DNA of 64,000 bases from Steromphala cineraria (taxonomy: Eukaryota; Mollusca; Gastropoda; Trochida; Trochidae). Positions 11,656-25,739 of the stretch are shown in pieces. A program made the position numbers and the translations under genes. The notes beneath the pieces were generated by a model. The model was not told the DNA's origin. It searched no databases and saw only the letters and a program-made list of their open reading frames with translations. The stretch spans positions 77,279,338 to 77,343,337 of the forward strand of contig OU744720.1 of assembly GCA_916613615.1 (NCBI GenBank), given 5' to 3'. The first letter of the stretch is position 1. Every line of letters starts with the position of its first letter.

Positions 11656-12959
11656 ACCCTTGACGTAATATTAAAACACATCTCGAAATGATTGCTCAAA
11701 GTTGACGCAAAAAAAGTTATTTTATTATTGTCAATTGTTACCCCAAATAATCATTTCATGTACAATCCGATCCAATTCATAAAATTGCAAGGAGCACAAT
11801 TGAAAGAGCTAATGATAATTTACGATAAATCCCACCTTAAATTCGTCCTGAGAATACCATAAAACACAGATAAAACATTTTTTGAAGCAGGACACAGCTC
11901 TAATTTTTTTCCACCTCTTTGAACATCATGTGCTTACGATGTTGTGCTGCATCGAGAGTTTGAACATGAAATTCATGAATTCCGTGCAGCTCAAGGTGAA
12001 TTGAACAACATCCTCGCAGCCTCACGTAAATTTGTTTGTTACAGACTGATACAGTTCATATACTGATATCGGTTTAATTTAGGAATATCCTGAGATATTA
12101 AACAGATTTTCTGTTACCTTTTGACAATTGGTTTTGGACATGTTTCATTTTAATTAAAGATGGAGAATGTTAGTATTTTTAGAGCTCACTGAACACAGCT
12201 AGTTAGTATAAGTTACTGGTTTAGAATTGTCTGACAACCAATTCAGGACACTCTCAATCATCACGTGAAATGTGTGTTTTGTGAGTATGCAAACGATAAT
12301 GAAGAAAAGTTAAGGAATGGAGTTCACTCTACCATTAAACCACTACACCAACTTTTTAAACTTTTTTCATTTGATTAACACTAAAACTTATTATAAAAGG
12401 AAATAACTTTCAACAATTGCCATGTGGTGTATATGAAATAATGACCTTGACCTCTTGAATATCTGTGATCTGTGATTTCAACCATAATCGCCGCCATGTT
12501 GATTTTTGAAAGGGACGATGTGATTGGCCCGCTTGTGACTAGATTTTGTCTGCGCTAAACTGGTGTTGAACAAGCGCCTAGCTAGGGTGCTTTCAGACCG
12601 TTGTGGAGGGGAAAGCCCTGATTCTTATTTTTTATTTTGTTTCCCTCGAAACACGGTCGATTTTAATCAGACTGTGTATTGTGACTATGCATTGCGATGA
12701 AACCTGCGAAGACCAGCTGGAACTAGCAACAATGGGTGGTACTGCGCGGATATCCAGTGTAGTATTGCACCAGTACCTAATTGCGTGTAGAACAATTCTT
12801 TATTGCAGACAAACGTTGTCGGACCTCTTGACCTCTGGATCCAAAGACGAACGGACCAATCACTTTCCTGCTCCCTTCACAAGTGATATCCCCTGTGGAA
12901 GAGAAATTAAGAATACCAAAGATACATGTGTGAATTGGTTGCGCAACTTGGAAAACTTG
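11656..12959. other. No assured gene; one GC-richer patch
   Basis: A GC-richer patch at about 12480-12620 includes CGCCGCCATGTT, which resembles a YY1-type core. A 127-codon frame (12603-12986) follows, but its last third is shared with non-coding copies of the U unit (compare 24580-24650, where the frame is broken). I therefore do not call it a gene. Confidence 0.4.
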
Positions 12960-15410
12960 CAAAACTTGGATAACCATGTCAACTAATGTAATAAGCTGGG
13001 ACCAATTAAATTGACATGCAGAACACCACTCACGTCCTGAATTAATCAGGTTAACTCTCAGCAGTGAAGATATTGAAAATAGATGTGGTGAAACATGGAT
13101 AATCTTCTTGGCGACAAGAGGGAAGAGTTCCTTGGAGGATGGACCTTGTTTAACATAAGAATATTTGTGATATACAATGGAAAGAGAACATGTAAGGTAT
13201 CGGCATACATGTATACGTCACTTCAATATGCATCTTACTTATCTGAGCCTTATTGAAGTTGGGAAATTAAAACATTTAAGTACCCAACAAGTTAAATATA
13301 AGAACATTTGTGATATACAATGGAAACGAAGTCAGACAAAGTGGAAAAGTAAAGTACCGGCCCGATCATGTCAATTGTAGATTACAGTTATTGGGCGAAA
13401 TACGTCACTTCAATATGCATCTGAGATGAGAAAGATGTATATGGGTACACCAGACGTACCAATTTATTTCGAAGTAAATCCATGGGTTAATACATTAGAC
13501 ACTGTTATAACAGACTGATTACATGTCCTGTATAGTAAGCGCAAGTAAGGCAGGTATCTAGTTAGACCTCCATATGTTAAGAATATTAGAATTTCTGGGA
13601 CAAAGTATCAGGAATAAAGTTAAAACTACTTGTTTAGAAGTTGAATTATATTTCTTTAAAGGAAGCATCAAAGGTAAACTAGAATTCTATATTTGGTTCA
13701 GAATAGAACGGCAATATAAACGTTTGACCCCGAAAAGACAAATTGCCCAGATATTAAAATTTATCAATACTGCATGTGATACAAATAGGAATCGAAGTAT
13801 AATTAACATAATCTGTGAACTGAATATACTCATTAAACAGTTCTACATAATGTCTACGCTTTCTGATGTCTATATATGAAAACTGAATCCATGTTGTATT
13901 ACTTATTCACGGTGTAAAGTGATCTCATCAAACTAGCAGTTGAGGTACATTTATGTTTGCTTATGTGTGATAGAAGCTTATGATTAAGAAAATATCGAGG
14001 GACGTTCTGTCTCTTTTCATCTTGTAAATGGTAATCTTCCTCCAACACCTTTGATATAATTTTTCGTTAACATGATATTTTATAATCAAACGTGAAAACA
14101 TTTTCTTTAGATACTTGTTGTTAATAATTCAAATCATTTTGATCCTTTAAAATAATTATTTTATCAATAAATATGAATAAAAGTATATTTCATTAATTGA
14201 AATTTCAATGTAGATAACAGTGTGACACAACATAATACTTGGAGTTCGATCCCTATAGATTCTTCTGACTTCAAATTTAAATTAACAACAGAAACAAAAG
14301 TTGTTAAGGTTCAATTCTGTCAAGCCATGAAAATTGAACATTCCTCATTTTCGTTTCAAATTGGTCAGTAAAATACCAAATTTCCTGTTAAATGATAACT
14401 TCGCCATTCTCTGTCCCTAATGTAAAAACATTTTCCTTTCGCAATTTATTTTTGAGAGAACTATCCGCATCAGTTCTCTACAACTCGATTCGACTTTCAG
14501 GCGCTGTATGCCGAAGTGCTTTAAAGGAAAAGTGGATGAAAATGCTGCCTGTCTTAAATCAACTTTTGATTCAAACTGGTGGGTTATGGTTTGGATAGAG
14601 GTTGGTTGATACTAGGGAAGAAAACTGAGTAAAATATGTTTCATTTGCTCTACACGAAATTTTCCAGATAAATGTACGCTGTGAGATCTTATAAGAAATT
14701 TGTTGATAAATTTGATTATTTGAAAAATGTTGATATTTAAATTGTTAAAGAAATCTTCAATGTGTATGGAGAAAGTCTCTGCCCACGTTGGTGGCAAGAA
14801 AGTTCAACGAATAAATAAAAGCTACATGTGTTATAGGATTATCTTTCAGTACTTCATTTACTTCAGTATAAAATATTGTTTGATTAAAGATGAATTAAAT
14901 TTTAAGTGAATTTCCTCTACATATATGTTTTTTGCTCTCATATATTTTGTACATCGATCATAATCAAATGTACATTATATCTAATTGATAACATTAGCAA
15001 ATAATGTACATGCTTGTCTCAATCGCTTGGTGTTAGTAGTTATATTTTGTCAGCACAACAGTGATTCACGTTCACGTTTCAGATATTCATGAAACCTCAT
15101 GAAACATTGGTGATGACCTTCGTTATCAATAATCCTATATTTAAGTACATTTTGCATTCTTGTGAACATATAATCAGACTCTCAATAAAGTGGAGTTCGA
15201 GAGATTGCTTGTAAATAGACACCTGCACACAAATAATGAAATATTCGAAATTAAGAAACGCACCCAAGTGTCTCCTGATATCAAATACATCAACACAAGT
15301 TGTTGAAAATAACATCTTACTTTAACAAGAGTATTGATATATTTAAAATCAGGAGCCACGAGGGTGAGATTATGTTTATTATCATCCAAAATCATAATTG
15401 AACACTGCAC
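12960..15410 (+). repeat. U1, copy of the 5-8 kb dispersed tandem unit
   Basis: Diverged copy of the unit seen best at 15640-23990. Shared landmarks are AACCATGTCAACTAATGTAAT (12973), CATGGATAATCTTCTTGGCGA (13094), ATCGAGGGACGTTCTG (13998), AAATGATAACTTCGCCATTCTC (14390) and AATAAATAAAAGCTACATG (14810). The copy is truncated compared with U2. The 101-codon frame at 13574-13879 falls in this unit, and the frame is broken in the matching parts of U2 and U3. Confidence 0.75.
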
Positions 15411-15464
15411 TTCCCTAAAACTTCAAAGCAGTGATGACATAGTCATTGTGACTTCATTGTGTTA

Positions 15465-15488
15465 TGACGTCATATCATTGTGACGTCA
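15465..15488. promoter_or_regulatory. Pair of full CRE palindromes
   Basis: TGACGTCA occurs at 15465-15472 and again at 15481-15488, 16 bases apart. Nearby are related degenerate half copies (CATTGTGACTTCATT at about 15444). The pair sits inside a small local repeat of CATTGTGACxTCATT, so it could simply be a tandem repeat. CREB/ATF binding is known for this 8-mer; use here is unproven and no start site is evident. Confidence 0.3.
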
Positions 15489-18400
15489 TTACTTGATGCA
15501 AAACGTTATGATATCATATATTTGCCGATTATGGGACATTGTTCAAAATCTACTATCAAAATGATATATGCAAGGTGATATCACTTGATAGTCCACAAGC
15601 GATATCTTCTGGAGCACAGTTTTGGATGATAAATACAAAAACTCATAACACTGCCAAATAAGACCACATAAACTAACTCATATGCACTGGCAAATCACCC
15701 CACAATGATCTTACGTGAACATTGTATTAGGTTGTATATGTGGTGTCTCAGACTTTCAATAAAATGACATTACCTTGTGTAAATTAGAAATAGATCCTTC
15801 ATACTTGTTTGTTTCTAATTTCATCATGTTAATCATTTATCTAATGCTATTTACTATCTACCAGGGTCTTTCACAAAGACCTAAAGTGATCGTTAAGTGA
15901 ATGTTAAAGAATGGGAGATAAGGTTAACCGTAGTTAGGTTGTTTGTGAAAGGAGGCCCAGGTTGCCATTTTGTTCACCGACCATTGCCATGGAATGTATA
16001 CAGTTGAAAAGTAAATGTCACGACGAATATTGTGTGTTCGAAGGATAAGTATTAGGTGCGTAGCAGGGAGTTGTTGTCCAACTGTAATTACGTTATTAAA
16101 ATAGCTACTGCCAACCAGTTGCAATTTAGTATTTCAATGAACTTGAACAAGTAGACCAAAACGCCATCTGAGAAATTAAGCTTAAACCTACAATTGTTGT
16201 CCATATCAACTTGACAATTGGTCCTGAAATTAAAAATGTAAAAAAGATGGGTATCTATCGGAACTGGGAAAATGAAAAAAACAAACAAGGAAACTCGTAA
16301 AACCATATCAACTAATGTAATAGTCTGGGGCCATAGGAACACATTCATTGACATGTAGAACACCACATTCGTCCTGATTTAATCAGGGTAAATCTCAACA
16401 GTGAAGATAGTGGAAATAGATTTGGCGACACATGGATAATTTTCTTAGCGACAAGAGAGAAGAGTTCCTTAGAGAATGAACCTTGTTATATGGTAGAATA
16501 TTTGTGATATGCAATGAAATTACTTTCAAGAATGTAGTCAGACAAATACACTTGTTTGAAACATGGCCTTTGGGACATCTAGTAACATACAAACATATAG
16601 ACAGATCATGCCAATTGTAAACATGTTGCAAGAATTTGGAAATCATGAAAAATGTGTTGGTTACTCAAATTAATGAATGCTTTTTACCTTGTTGGCTTTC
16701 CCTTTCATACTATACCGAAATTGATTTTCTAAACAAATCGATGTTTAACGTCACTTTGATGACTTATCAATTCATGAAGAGGATGTAGATTATGTTTATG
16801 ATCAGTTACTGAAACTTATAAGGGTTGTGATAAATGATATACCATGACATCGTAGACAAAAACGAAAAAGATGTCAGAAGATCAAGGAATGCAAAAACAT
16901 TTCTGTGAACAACTTTTTGTGATTTTAGGCTAGTCAATCAATGTCGAGAATCTACACAACATACCATGATTTATTCATTGCTTTATCCTTTTAAATTCAC
17001 AGCAGGAGGTATAAATGTTGGTATAGATAACATGGACGTAAAAGAGTTGAGAGAGATGTATATTGGTACTCCAGACTAACCAATATATTTCCAAGTACAT
17101 CCATGGATTATGGCCCAAGACAGTGTAATTACAGACTAATGACATGTCCTATATAGTAAGTTCAATTACATGTACAATACGCTGTCTAGTCAGATCTCCA
17201 TATGTTTAGAATATGATAATCTCCTAATATGGCCAGAGTAGGATGAACAAAGTGAAAATTAATTCTTTATAAATTGAGTAACATTTAATAAAAGGAATCA
17301 TCAAAGGTAAAAAAAGTTCCTTGAATTCTTTATCTGATTCAGAATTAGACGTGAATTTAATTGTTTGAACCTGAAAAGTGATATTGCTCAAATATTTATT
17401 ATTTATCAAGACATGACACAAATTGGAAGAGATGTCAAGAGAATCGATGAATGATTAAAACACTCTGTGAAGTCCTTTTACTCAAACAGCAGTTCTACAA
17501 GTAAGTGCGATGTTAAGTGATCTCATCCATCTTCAGGTACATTTAACCTGATGTGTGACAGGAGCCAACGATTCAGAAACATCGAGGGACTTTCTGTCAC
17601 TTTTAATCTAGCAAATAACACTCTTACTCTAACACCTTTCATTATTCCAATGACACTCATTTAGAGTTTTTGATAGGATATCCTCTTCCTCTATCAAGAC
17701 TTAACAGATCTAAAATAATCCTGGCTCCAAGATTTCTATATGCCCTCAAACTATACTTCCAAATTTCGTTTACTGCATCGGAAATTTTTAGATTGCCTTG
17801 GGGTATTTCAATTTAGATCATAAAAACCATGATGTCCATGGCAACATTGACGTTTTAACCTTAACCTTGACAATCTTTTGTTTGATTGTCAACTTCCTCT
17901 TGATAGCAGTGAAATGATATTTGATTTTGAACACAAATCATAATTACTTCACAGAACATTTATTTTTGATTTTTTAATATAAAGTATGATAACACAAACA
18001 TGAAATAAGAAATATGAAATAAGATAGATGAATATTGTACATTAAACAAAGGCTTTACTCGACCGACCTGCGATAGCAGCTCATTTTCATACTAAAGCTT
18101 GCATCACGTTTTATTCTACTGTAGACTCATATATTTCCAGAGATTTTTCAAACAAACTGTCTGAAACAATAGTTTGAAATTTTTTTGTGGATGGATATTC
18201 AGAATTCATATTTCAAGTTTCGTCAAAATTAAGAATCTGTCGTAAAAAAAGCAATTTATTTCTTTTTCTGTGAGTACTTCTTATCATATGTATCATATTC
18301 TTTTTCATTTTATTATTACTGTAGGCTATTGTCAATCTTATGAATCCAATGTCGTTGATAGTACTTTTCCAGATACAAATGTTTTAGTGCAACATAATAT

Positions 18401-21036
18401 TGTATAAAATAAAGTGATTTTTTAAATATTTGATGTTAATAAAACTGTTTACATATTATTGCATATGAAGAAATGAATATTTCACACTCTTGAAATCAAA
18501 ATGAGTATATAACACACTAACAATACAGAATACTTCTTCTGACTTCACATTTAAATCACCACCAGAATTAAACCTTTTAAAGTTGCAATTCTCTCAAGCC
18601 GTGAAGGGAACATTCCTCCATTATTTCTGTTCTAATTTTCACTTAAGTACCAAATTTCCTGTCAAATGATAACTTTGCCATTCTCAGTCAATGTATACAT
18701 TGTTTCATGACACAAACAAATGTTTGAGTACACTGCCTTTATCAGCTTTTCACATTTTCATTCGACTATTAGGTGTTCCAATGTTATGGATCCAATGAGT
18801 CTAAGTCCATGATTGTATTCACGTTAATATATAATCATATTCATAATATATTTGAGTTCGAGAGTTTCTGAAATCGTTAAATAAATCTGCAACACGTATT
18901 GAAAAAGTCTCTACCCTAATTTGTAGCAAGCAAGTTCAATGCATAAATAAAAGCTTCATGTGTTATAGAATTCTCTTTCAGTATTTGGTTTTACCTAACC
19001 AGGTTTATATGCACCTTATAAAACTTATGGTGAAGGACCTTTCGTTTTAAGGATCTTATGGTATAAGTCCACTTTTATATACACTCGAATATATAACCTG
19101 AATATTATTGCAATTGAGTTCGAGAGCAGTAAACACTAACAGTAAACAGCACAAATAAAAACTATTCAAAAAAATTTCATTTGAAGAAGTCAAGCCCACA
19201 GGTAATGCGTTCAACTGTAAACAAATATATCTTTTCTCCAAACAAAAGGTCATTGGTTTTGTCTTTAAACCAGATCAGAGAGTAAAGTAGACATAACATA
19301 ATCAACTTCTCTGACATAAACAATGGAGAGTGTGATTGTTGTATGTAGGTATGACATACAGTTACATGTTTTCACAATTTCCGTTTAATAAATGTTATAG
19401 AATTTTGAAATAAGAATAGTTTATTTGTATGATGAGGAGGTTCACTATTGAAAAGTTGTTCCTGATTTGCAAGAGTGTATTTGATAGAGTGAACCACTAT
19501 GTCAGTATTGTTGATCTGTTTTCATATGTGAATGTCAAAATATACTCTTCCAAAAAAAAAAAAATTTGCCTATAGTTTATGTGACAAGTCTACAGATTCG
19601 GTTGAGACAGTGTGATGGTGTGGGATGCAATATTTAGCACAGAAAAATGTATTTAATTGTTGGTTCTGAAGAATATTAGAAGCAAATCACGATTTCGACA
19701 ACATCCATGAACTTAACTTGCATCAAATTATTTACCGACAAAGGGAGTCTTTCGAGTATGGTAACCTGAATTCGCTTGCAGAACATCAGATGGCTCATTA
19801 ACCTGTTAAGTAAAAGGTTGTTTATGACTTCTCAAACACTACATTTCATAGAAAATAAAATATCAACGGTATGAATTAGATAAACGTGTACGTCAACGTC
19901 ATAATACATGTACATGTACTGCCGAAATAAACAAACGACTGGCCATTGCATTGCAGAAAGATTGGGGAAGAATTGCATTATAGGGAATCCATCGATTTGT
20001 CAGTTCATTCTCAAAGGATTGTCAAGCAAGATTTCTTGAAAATGGCAGGAATTCATAACACTGACTTCGACGCCATATTTTTATAATATAACTAGTGTTC
20101 TCCTCTTGGCTTACTCTTTGTCTATAAACATGTATATTTTCGCTTTGATACCATTGTAATTTTGTGACATTTGTGGTTTTAAAGGTGAAGTAAGATATTC
20201 TTTATGAAATTCGTTTGCGTTTCATTTTTGTGACAGTATATTTCAGAACCAAATCTTATTACTTCATATTGACATAAAAAGATGAACGCCTTGCCGCACC
20301 AAAATAAAGGGATGTTGGTATAAACGTGTCTGTCATTTGTGCCAAAGCGCAGGAATTTTTCCAGGCCAACTTCATAAAGGTCATATGATTAATATTGTCT
20401 GTCAATACATTATGTCTTGGGGCTTTGTGAAAGCAATTAGGTATTCATGTTTCATATTGACTCTCACGTTTCCCGTTTCTGAGATTCTATTGACATAAAA
20501 CACTGCCTTTCTTCAGTTTCTAGGGTAAAGAGACGGTTTCAAAAGCAATTGTTTATAGCGATTAAGAAAACGCCTTTTATATGTTATCTGATAAGTAACT
20601 ACAAGTACTTATTCACGACTAGTTTATTCTATGGTACATTGTCTAGTCTTAAGGACATGTGAACCTGATGAAGCGTCGTCTTGTTAACAATGAATAACCA
20701 TGATCGAATTTACAACATTTCGAATGGCAGTAAAGGCAGTGAGGTTGGGATTCACAAATAAACAGATTGCATTCTATCTAAAGTGTGAACGAGTAGCTCC
20801 ATGTATTACCAATACGGTCGAAAAAAAGTAATGACATATTTTTTATATGAACACTAGTACATATATCACTTTTGCCTAGCAGAGATTGTTGTTGCGCGAA
20901 TTCCCATATTTTTTCGCGGGTGACGTCGTAAAATCATTGTTCGTGAAGTCACTGTAGCTGGCCGTCGTAAGGAAAGCGGCCCGTTTCTTAAATATTTCTA
21001 AGATGGTTAACTGAATAGAATCGGTAATAAAGAACT

Positions 21037-21137
21037 TATTACCCTCGGAAGTGTGTCATATAACTGTTACGAAACTTGCTCGGGTTATACAAACACTCGT
21101 TTCGTAAAAGTCATATAACACACTTCCCCAGGTAATA
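21037..21137. mobile_element. 101-bp foldback element (ATTACCC...GGGTAAT type ends)
   Basis: The left arm 21037-21075 begins TATTACCCTCGGAAGTGTG and the right arm 21099-21137 ends with its imperfect reverse complement. The arms run about 39 bp, and the loop contains CTCGGGTTATACAAACACT. Related sequence occurs at 51188-51257 and 62634-62712 (ACCCGAGGAAGTGT then TTACGAAAC). It lies within an insertion of about 350 bp (20815-21160) that is absent from the matching parts of U4 (near 33200) and U5 (near 38690). Confidence 0.7.
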
Positions 21138-22972
21138 ATCTCTATATATCATCGATGAAAACGGCAGTATCTTTCTTGTGTAACCCGGATAACCATAAAG
21201 TTTAAACTAAAAATAGATGACCATAGCTGGCATACTTTACACAACATTTGTGCTGATATAATCAGGGTACAGGGTACAGAGGGATAATCAGCATAGCAAA
21301 CAAAAGTGTACGGGGATAAGTTCACAAGAGAGAAAATTAAAAGAAGCTATTTAAGATAATTCAGTTATCAGTGAGTCATAAAATGTTTGCCTGGAAAAAT
21401 GCCTAATTGTAAGTGTCTGTACATATTTATAGGGTAGAAAGACATCTTGGGGCAACACAAAAACCATTTCATCAGGTTTCTGTACAAGATCGTGTTCGGA
21501 CATGTTAACATGATTTTCCTTGCCTTAACATAATGACTTTTTACTTTCGATCAGTTGTTAAACCAGTTTAAATGGATTCTTTTGTGTATATTCTCTATGA
21601 CAGAAACTGAATGTCTAATGATGCTATGAGAAGCAGTTCAACTGGATCCCAGAGTAGGTCATCTATTAAAACGGTTTTGAAAATCTATTCACATTGAAGC
21701 GATTTATCTATGTAGAAAGATTATATAAATGATGATGAGACCTCATTAAAGATTAATTGAATGCTTTAAATCAAGTGCTGCTTTAGCATTTTTTTCTGCT
21801 CGTAAAGATATGACATGTTATTGACTTATTGACACATACTGATATTGTTATTTCACACATTTATTACGACGATTACGAAAACTTATCACATTATACTAAA
21901 ACGCCAGCTACTTGCTCGTGATATAAAGGATTTCGTCAAAATAACACCTCGTTTATCCATTTATATATCATGACTGCTTGAAGTAACAACTAAAATGATA
22001 GGTAATACTGGCGTAGGTCATGTTAAGTTAACCTAAAGTTGATAACTCAAGTAAAGCAAATAATTTCCAAGGACACGTTTCTGTTATTTACTTAGACAAT
22101 GTCATTACATACTATTGGCCTAATCTATATGTGTAGTGCCATAATAGTAAACTGTTGATTTGAAATCCCTGATCGAGTCTGTGAACTTGTTTCGAGTCTG
22201 TGAAATAAATAAAAGGAAGTCATGATCATTCCAGAATTGATGTGATTCATGTCCCAGCTGAATTAGTTAATCGCTTCTGTATAGACAAAATAACAATTTT
22301 TAACGTCTTTCAAAAACTGTCCTAAAATTCGTTCAGATATCGACTGCATGCAGTAAATTATCGGACTGTGTTAATGGCAGCGATAATTACCAAAATTATA
22401 CAACATTTGGGAAATGCTGATTCGAAAAACTAATCAGTTAGATTTGATATCATTCTTGTAAATGCTGAATTACAATTTGTGTAAAAAGAAAAAGTTATAT
22501 ATATGTTTTGAATTCAAAATCGATTGAATAGGTTAAGTCCTTTCCCTTTGTTTGATGAAAAGATATAAAGTCTTTGACCTTTAAAAACAACTCCATTAAA
22601 CAGTTAATGGTTAAATGATCTTCACCTGACACTGTCAAAGGATTTTGTTTACTTTGTTTTGGCTTATTTCGTATCACTTAACACTGCAAATCATATATCC
22701 CATTTTTCATCACTCTACATGTAGTGGATGTATTTCAAAGATAATTCAACTGGGAAGGGATCTTAAATTACAAGAAATATATCATAGTCGTTGTGTTTTT
22801 TCGAGTTGACTGTCATAACAAAATGTTAATCCAAACTAATTAAAATGATGTTATTTGTGAACAACCAGTCCAAGGTATTTAGGAAAATTACATATCCACG
22901 GAAAAGGTTGCTGCAGGTTAAGCTTATTTCCTAGAAATCATTATTATTGATAGCTTCTAGCCTAAAAAGGTC

Positions 22973-23333
22973 TTAAAGAAACATCAGGCACGTTTTTTGA
23001 AAAGTTTACATTTTCAAATTTTCACTGATAATTGTACGTTAATGGTAAATGTATTATGTTTATACTGTAGAAAAATCTTTCATATCAATCATATATAGTT
23101 AGAGAACAAATTATAAACATTCATATAAAGTCCATTGGCGGCCATTTTTCTGTGTGAACACCTTAAATTAATTTTGTGTGAGAAAAAGTAATCGCATGAC
23201 TGAACGTATCACTATGTGTTGTATATACAGTCCCATTTAATTCAAAAACATTGTCATTCACATGGAACCGTTTATTTTCATTTTTCTGACATCACCTTAT
23301 ATTCCCCCTTAGATTGTGCTACTGCTCCTTTAA
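22973..23333 (-). mobile_element. TTAA MITE, reverse copy in U2
   Basis: The element 22977-23329 (353 bp) is the reverse complement of the family at 47036, 52498 and 63376, including the shared GGCGGCCAT and CATCACCTTATATTCCCCC blocks. TTAA stands at 22973-22976 and 23330-23333. In U4 the same place is empty (TTTTAATGTCAGG near 35217), and the flank resumes with TTAATGTCAGG after the element here. The left terminal repeat is worn, so this is probably the oldest copy in the window. Confidence 0.88.
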
Positions 23334-23449
23334 TGTCAGGCATTTGTGTGTTCTAAAAATGAATCGGATCACAAATTTCTTAATTCATAGTTGTAGTATA
23401 TCATATTTAGAATTACATCTCTGAAAAGATTACCTTAATTTTCTCAATC

Positions 23450-23665
23450 AACCCAGTAAACAACTATTGGTTTGTTCAAGTTCTTGATAAATTAATTGAT
23501 CCAGTTTTGACATTCGAGTGTTCCAATGCTTCTGAGGCGTTTTGATAGGGTTACACATTATTGTTTTGCGAGCCTTGTTCATATCAAGAGATGCTAATAA
23601 CACAGCAAAAAAAATTTCAAAGCTTTTTGCTTTATCGAGTTTAAACCAAATCTATTCTGAAAATA
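23450..23665 (-). pseudogene. Relic of exon c in U2
   Basis: On the minus strand, IWFKLDKAKSFE matches the intact exon at 41434-41672 (IWFKLDTAKSLE). A one-base loss then shifts the frame, so the region around GATATGAACAAGGCTCGC is read differently. By chance the shifted frame stays open to a TGA near 23450. The 5' half of the exon is missing or unrecognisable. Confidence 0.6.
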
Positions 23666-23753
23666 GGAGAAGCCCACTAACCTCATAGCATTAAAACTTG
23701 GGGAAAATAACAATATAAACTTACCATAACACAGAGTACCTCTGCTTGTATAA

Positions 23754-23824
23754 CTCCTCTGAAGCTCAGTTGGTAGAGTCGTTGCTTTGCAACACTAAGG
23801 TTCTTGGTTCGAATCCCTCTTTCA
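23754..23824 (+). pseudogene. tRNA-like sequence with A and B boxes
   Basis: GAAGCTCAGTTGGTAGAGTC resembles the tRNA D arm and A box, GCTTTGCAA a loop of Ala(TGC) type, and GGTTCGAATCC is a perfect B box. However, the acceptor ends (CTCCTCTG against TTCATT) do not pair, and the anticodon and T stems are poor. It is therefore a tRNA pseudogene or the head of a short SINE rather than a working tRNA gene. U4 lacks it at the matching point near 35660. Confidence 0.65.
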
Positions 23825-25739
23825 TTCTTTTTAATTCTCAAAAGTAAAAAAATTATTAATTTTAAAGTTCTTTGAGCTGAATGTGAATTTGAAGGTCACC
23901 TCAACTGACTAAGGTAAATGTACAATAAAAAGAAGGTCTATAAGAAAGTAAAGGTATGTCGGTCAATACATCTACAGTAAGGACAAAGGAAAGCATATCA
24001 ACGAGACCAGAAATGTGGTATAAATTCTCGGAACACTGCCAAATTACACCATAAAAGCTGAATCATACACACTTGAAACCATCTCACAAAGATCTTAACT
24101 AAACAACGTATGGAACAATGTATTAGGTGGTTCTCAGACTCTTGACATTAACTTGAATACGAATATAGATCCCTAAGGATTGCTTTTTGGAAATTTCATA
24201 ACGTTAACCATTTTTCTAAGCATTCATTTAGTTTAACTATTAGGTTGCCCTTTGGTTAATAGACCATCGCGGTGTAATGTATACAGTGGAAAAGTAAATG
24301 TCACTACTAGTAAAGTGTATTCAAAGGAAACCAATAAGCTTTAGGTGCTGGGCAATGAGTTGTTGTCTAAACCCTTATTACGCCATTAGAATAGATATTA
24401 CAAACCAGTTCAATATTCAGAGTTTTCGATTTCCAAATTCTTTTTTAATGAACTTGAGTTATAAAAAAAAACGGTTTTGAGAGAAAAACATCTTAAACCT
24501 ACAATTGTTTACATATTAACAACATAGATCCTGAAATAAATGTTCAAAATGTGTTTCTATTAAAATTGTAGAAACAAAAATAATACCAAAGAGACATGTT
24601 TACAAGTGGTTGACCAATTTTCAAAACTTATGATAACCATGTCAACTAATGAATTAAGCTGGGACCATAGAATTAATCACGTTAACTACCAGCAATAAAG
24701 ATATTGAAAATAGATTTGACGAAACATGGATAATCTTTTTAGCGACAAGAGGGAAGAGTTCCTTGGAGGATGGACCTTGTTTAACATAGGAATATTTGTG
24801 ATATACAATGACAATATTTGCAAGTCAAACAAAATGGAAAATATAATGTACTTACATATACCGATAAGACAGATCATGTCAATTGTACAGTTCGCATGTT
24901 TTTTGGCGAAATACGTAACTTCAATATGCATATTACTTATCTGATCCTTATTGAAGTTGGGGAATGTGAACATGTTACAAGAATTCTGTAATGATGAGAA
25001 ACTTGTTTGGTACTCAAATTAACCAATGCTTTTCATGTTATTCACGTTCCCTTTAATACAATGACGAAATAGATTTTCTCATCAAGTTAATGTTTAGTGT
25101 CCATTAAACAAAATATCAACTCGTGAAGAGGGTATGCAGTATAAAGAGAAGATAACTAAAGTTATTTATCTATGATTAGTTACTGTGTTACTGTGATTGA
25201 AGGCAATGTTAATGCAAATAATGTCGAAAACCTACAAATTACCATTATTTATTTCTTGCTTCGTCTCTTTTAAATTCACAGCTGGGGTTAATGATGATAG
25301 GATAGATAACATGGATGTAAAATACAGAGTAGTTGAGGTAGATTTTTATGAGTGACCAAGACTAACCACTATATATCCAAGTATATCCATGGGTTTTTGT
25401 CTTAGACAGTGTAGTTACAGATTGATGACATGTCCTGTATAGTAAGTGCAATTATAACAGGTGTCTAGTCGGACTTTCATACCATATGTTAAGAAAATTG
25501 GAATCTCCTTATTGGGCCAAAGTAGGATGAACAAAGTGAAAAGCACTTGTTTATAAATTGATTTACATTTAATACAAGGCACGAAAGGTAAAATAGACCA
25601 CTAGAATTCTTTATTTGATATTCTATATAATGATCCAGAGTTTAGGCTACGGCGTTGTAATTGTTTTACCCTAAAAAGTCATATTGGCCAGATATTTATG
25701 ATTTATAAAGACATACAAGTATTACACAAATATAGGATA

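Larger units (their letters stand above)
15640..23990 (+). repeat. U2, longest copy of the dispersed tandem unit
   Basis: Its start (ACACTGCCAAATAAGACCAC) matches U3 at about 24030, and its end carries the relic of exon c (23530-23665). Shared landmarks include ATCGAGGGACTTTCTG (17580), AACGCCTTGCCGCACCA (20285), GTGATTCATGTCCCAGCTG (22243) and GCGAGCCTTGTTCATATC (23568). Insertions private to this copy are the foldback block at 20815-21160 and the TTAA MITE at 22977. I see no intact gene across its 8.3 kb. Confidence 0.75.

Noticed and set aside
12603..12986. 127-codon plus-strand open frame, the longest in the window
   Set aside because: Its last part is shared with U copies where the frame is broken (compare 24580-24650); no motif, no splice partner, and length is within chance for this size of window.
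20270..20415. Conserved block (CCAACTTCATAAAGGTCA) as a coding exon
   Set aside because: Four copies align well, but one-base length differences (U2 against U3) break every frame.
23754..23824. Functional tRNA-Ala gene
   Set aside because: A and B boxes are present, but acceptor, anticodon and T stems do not pair.
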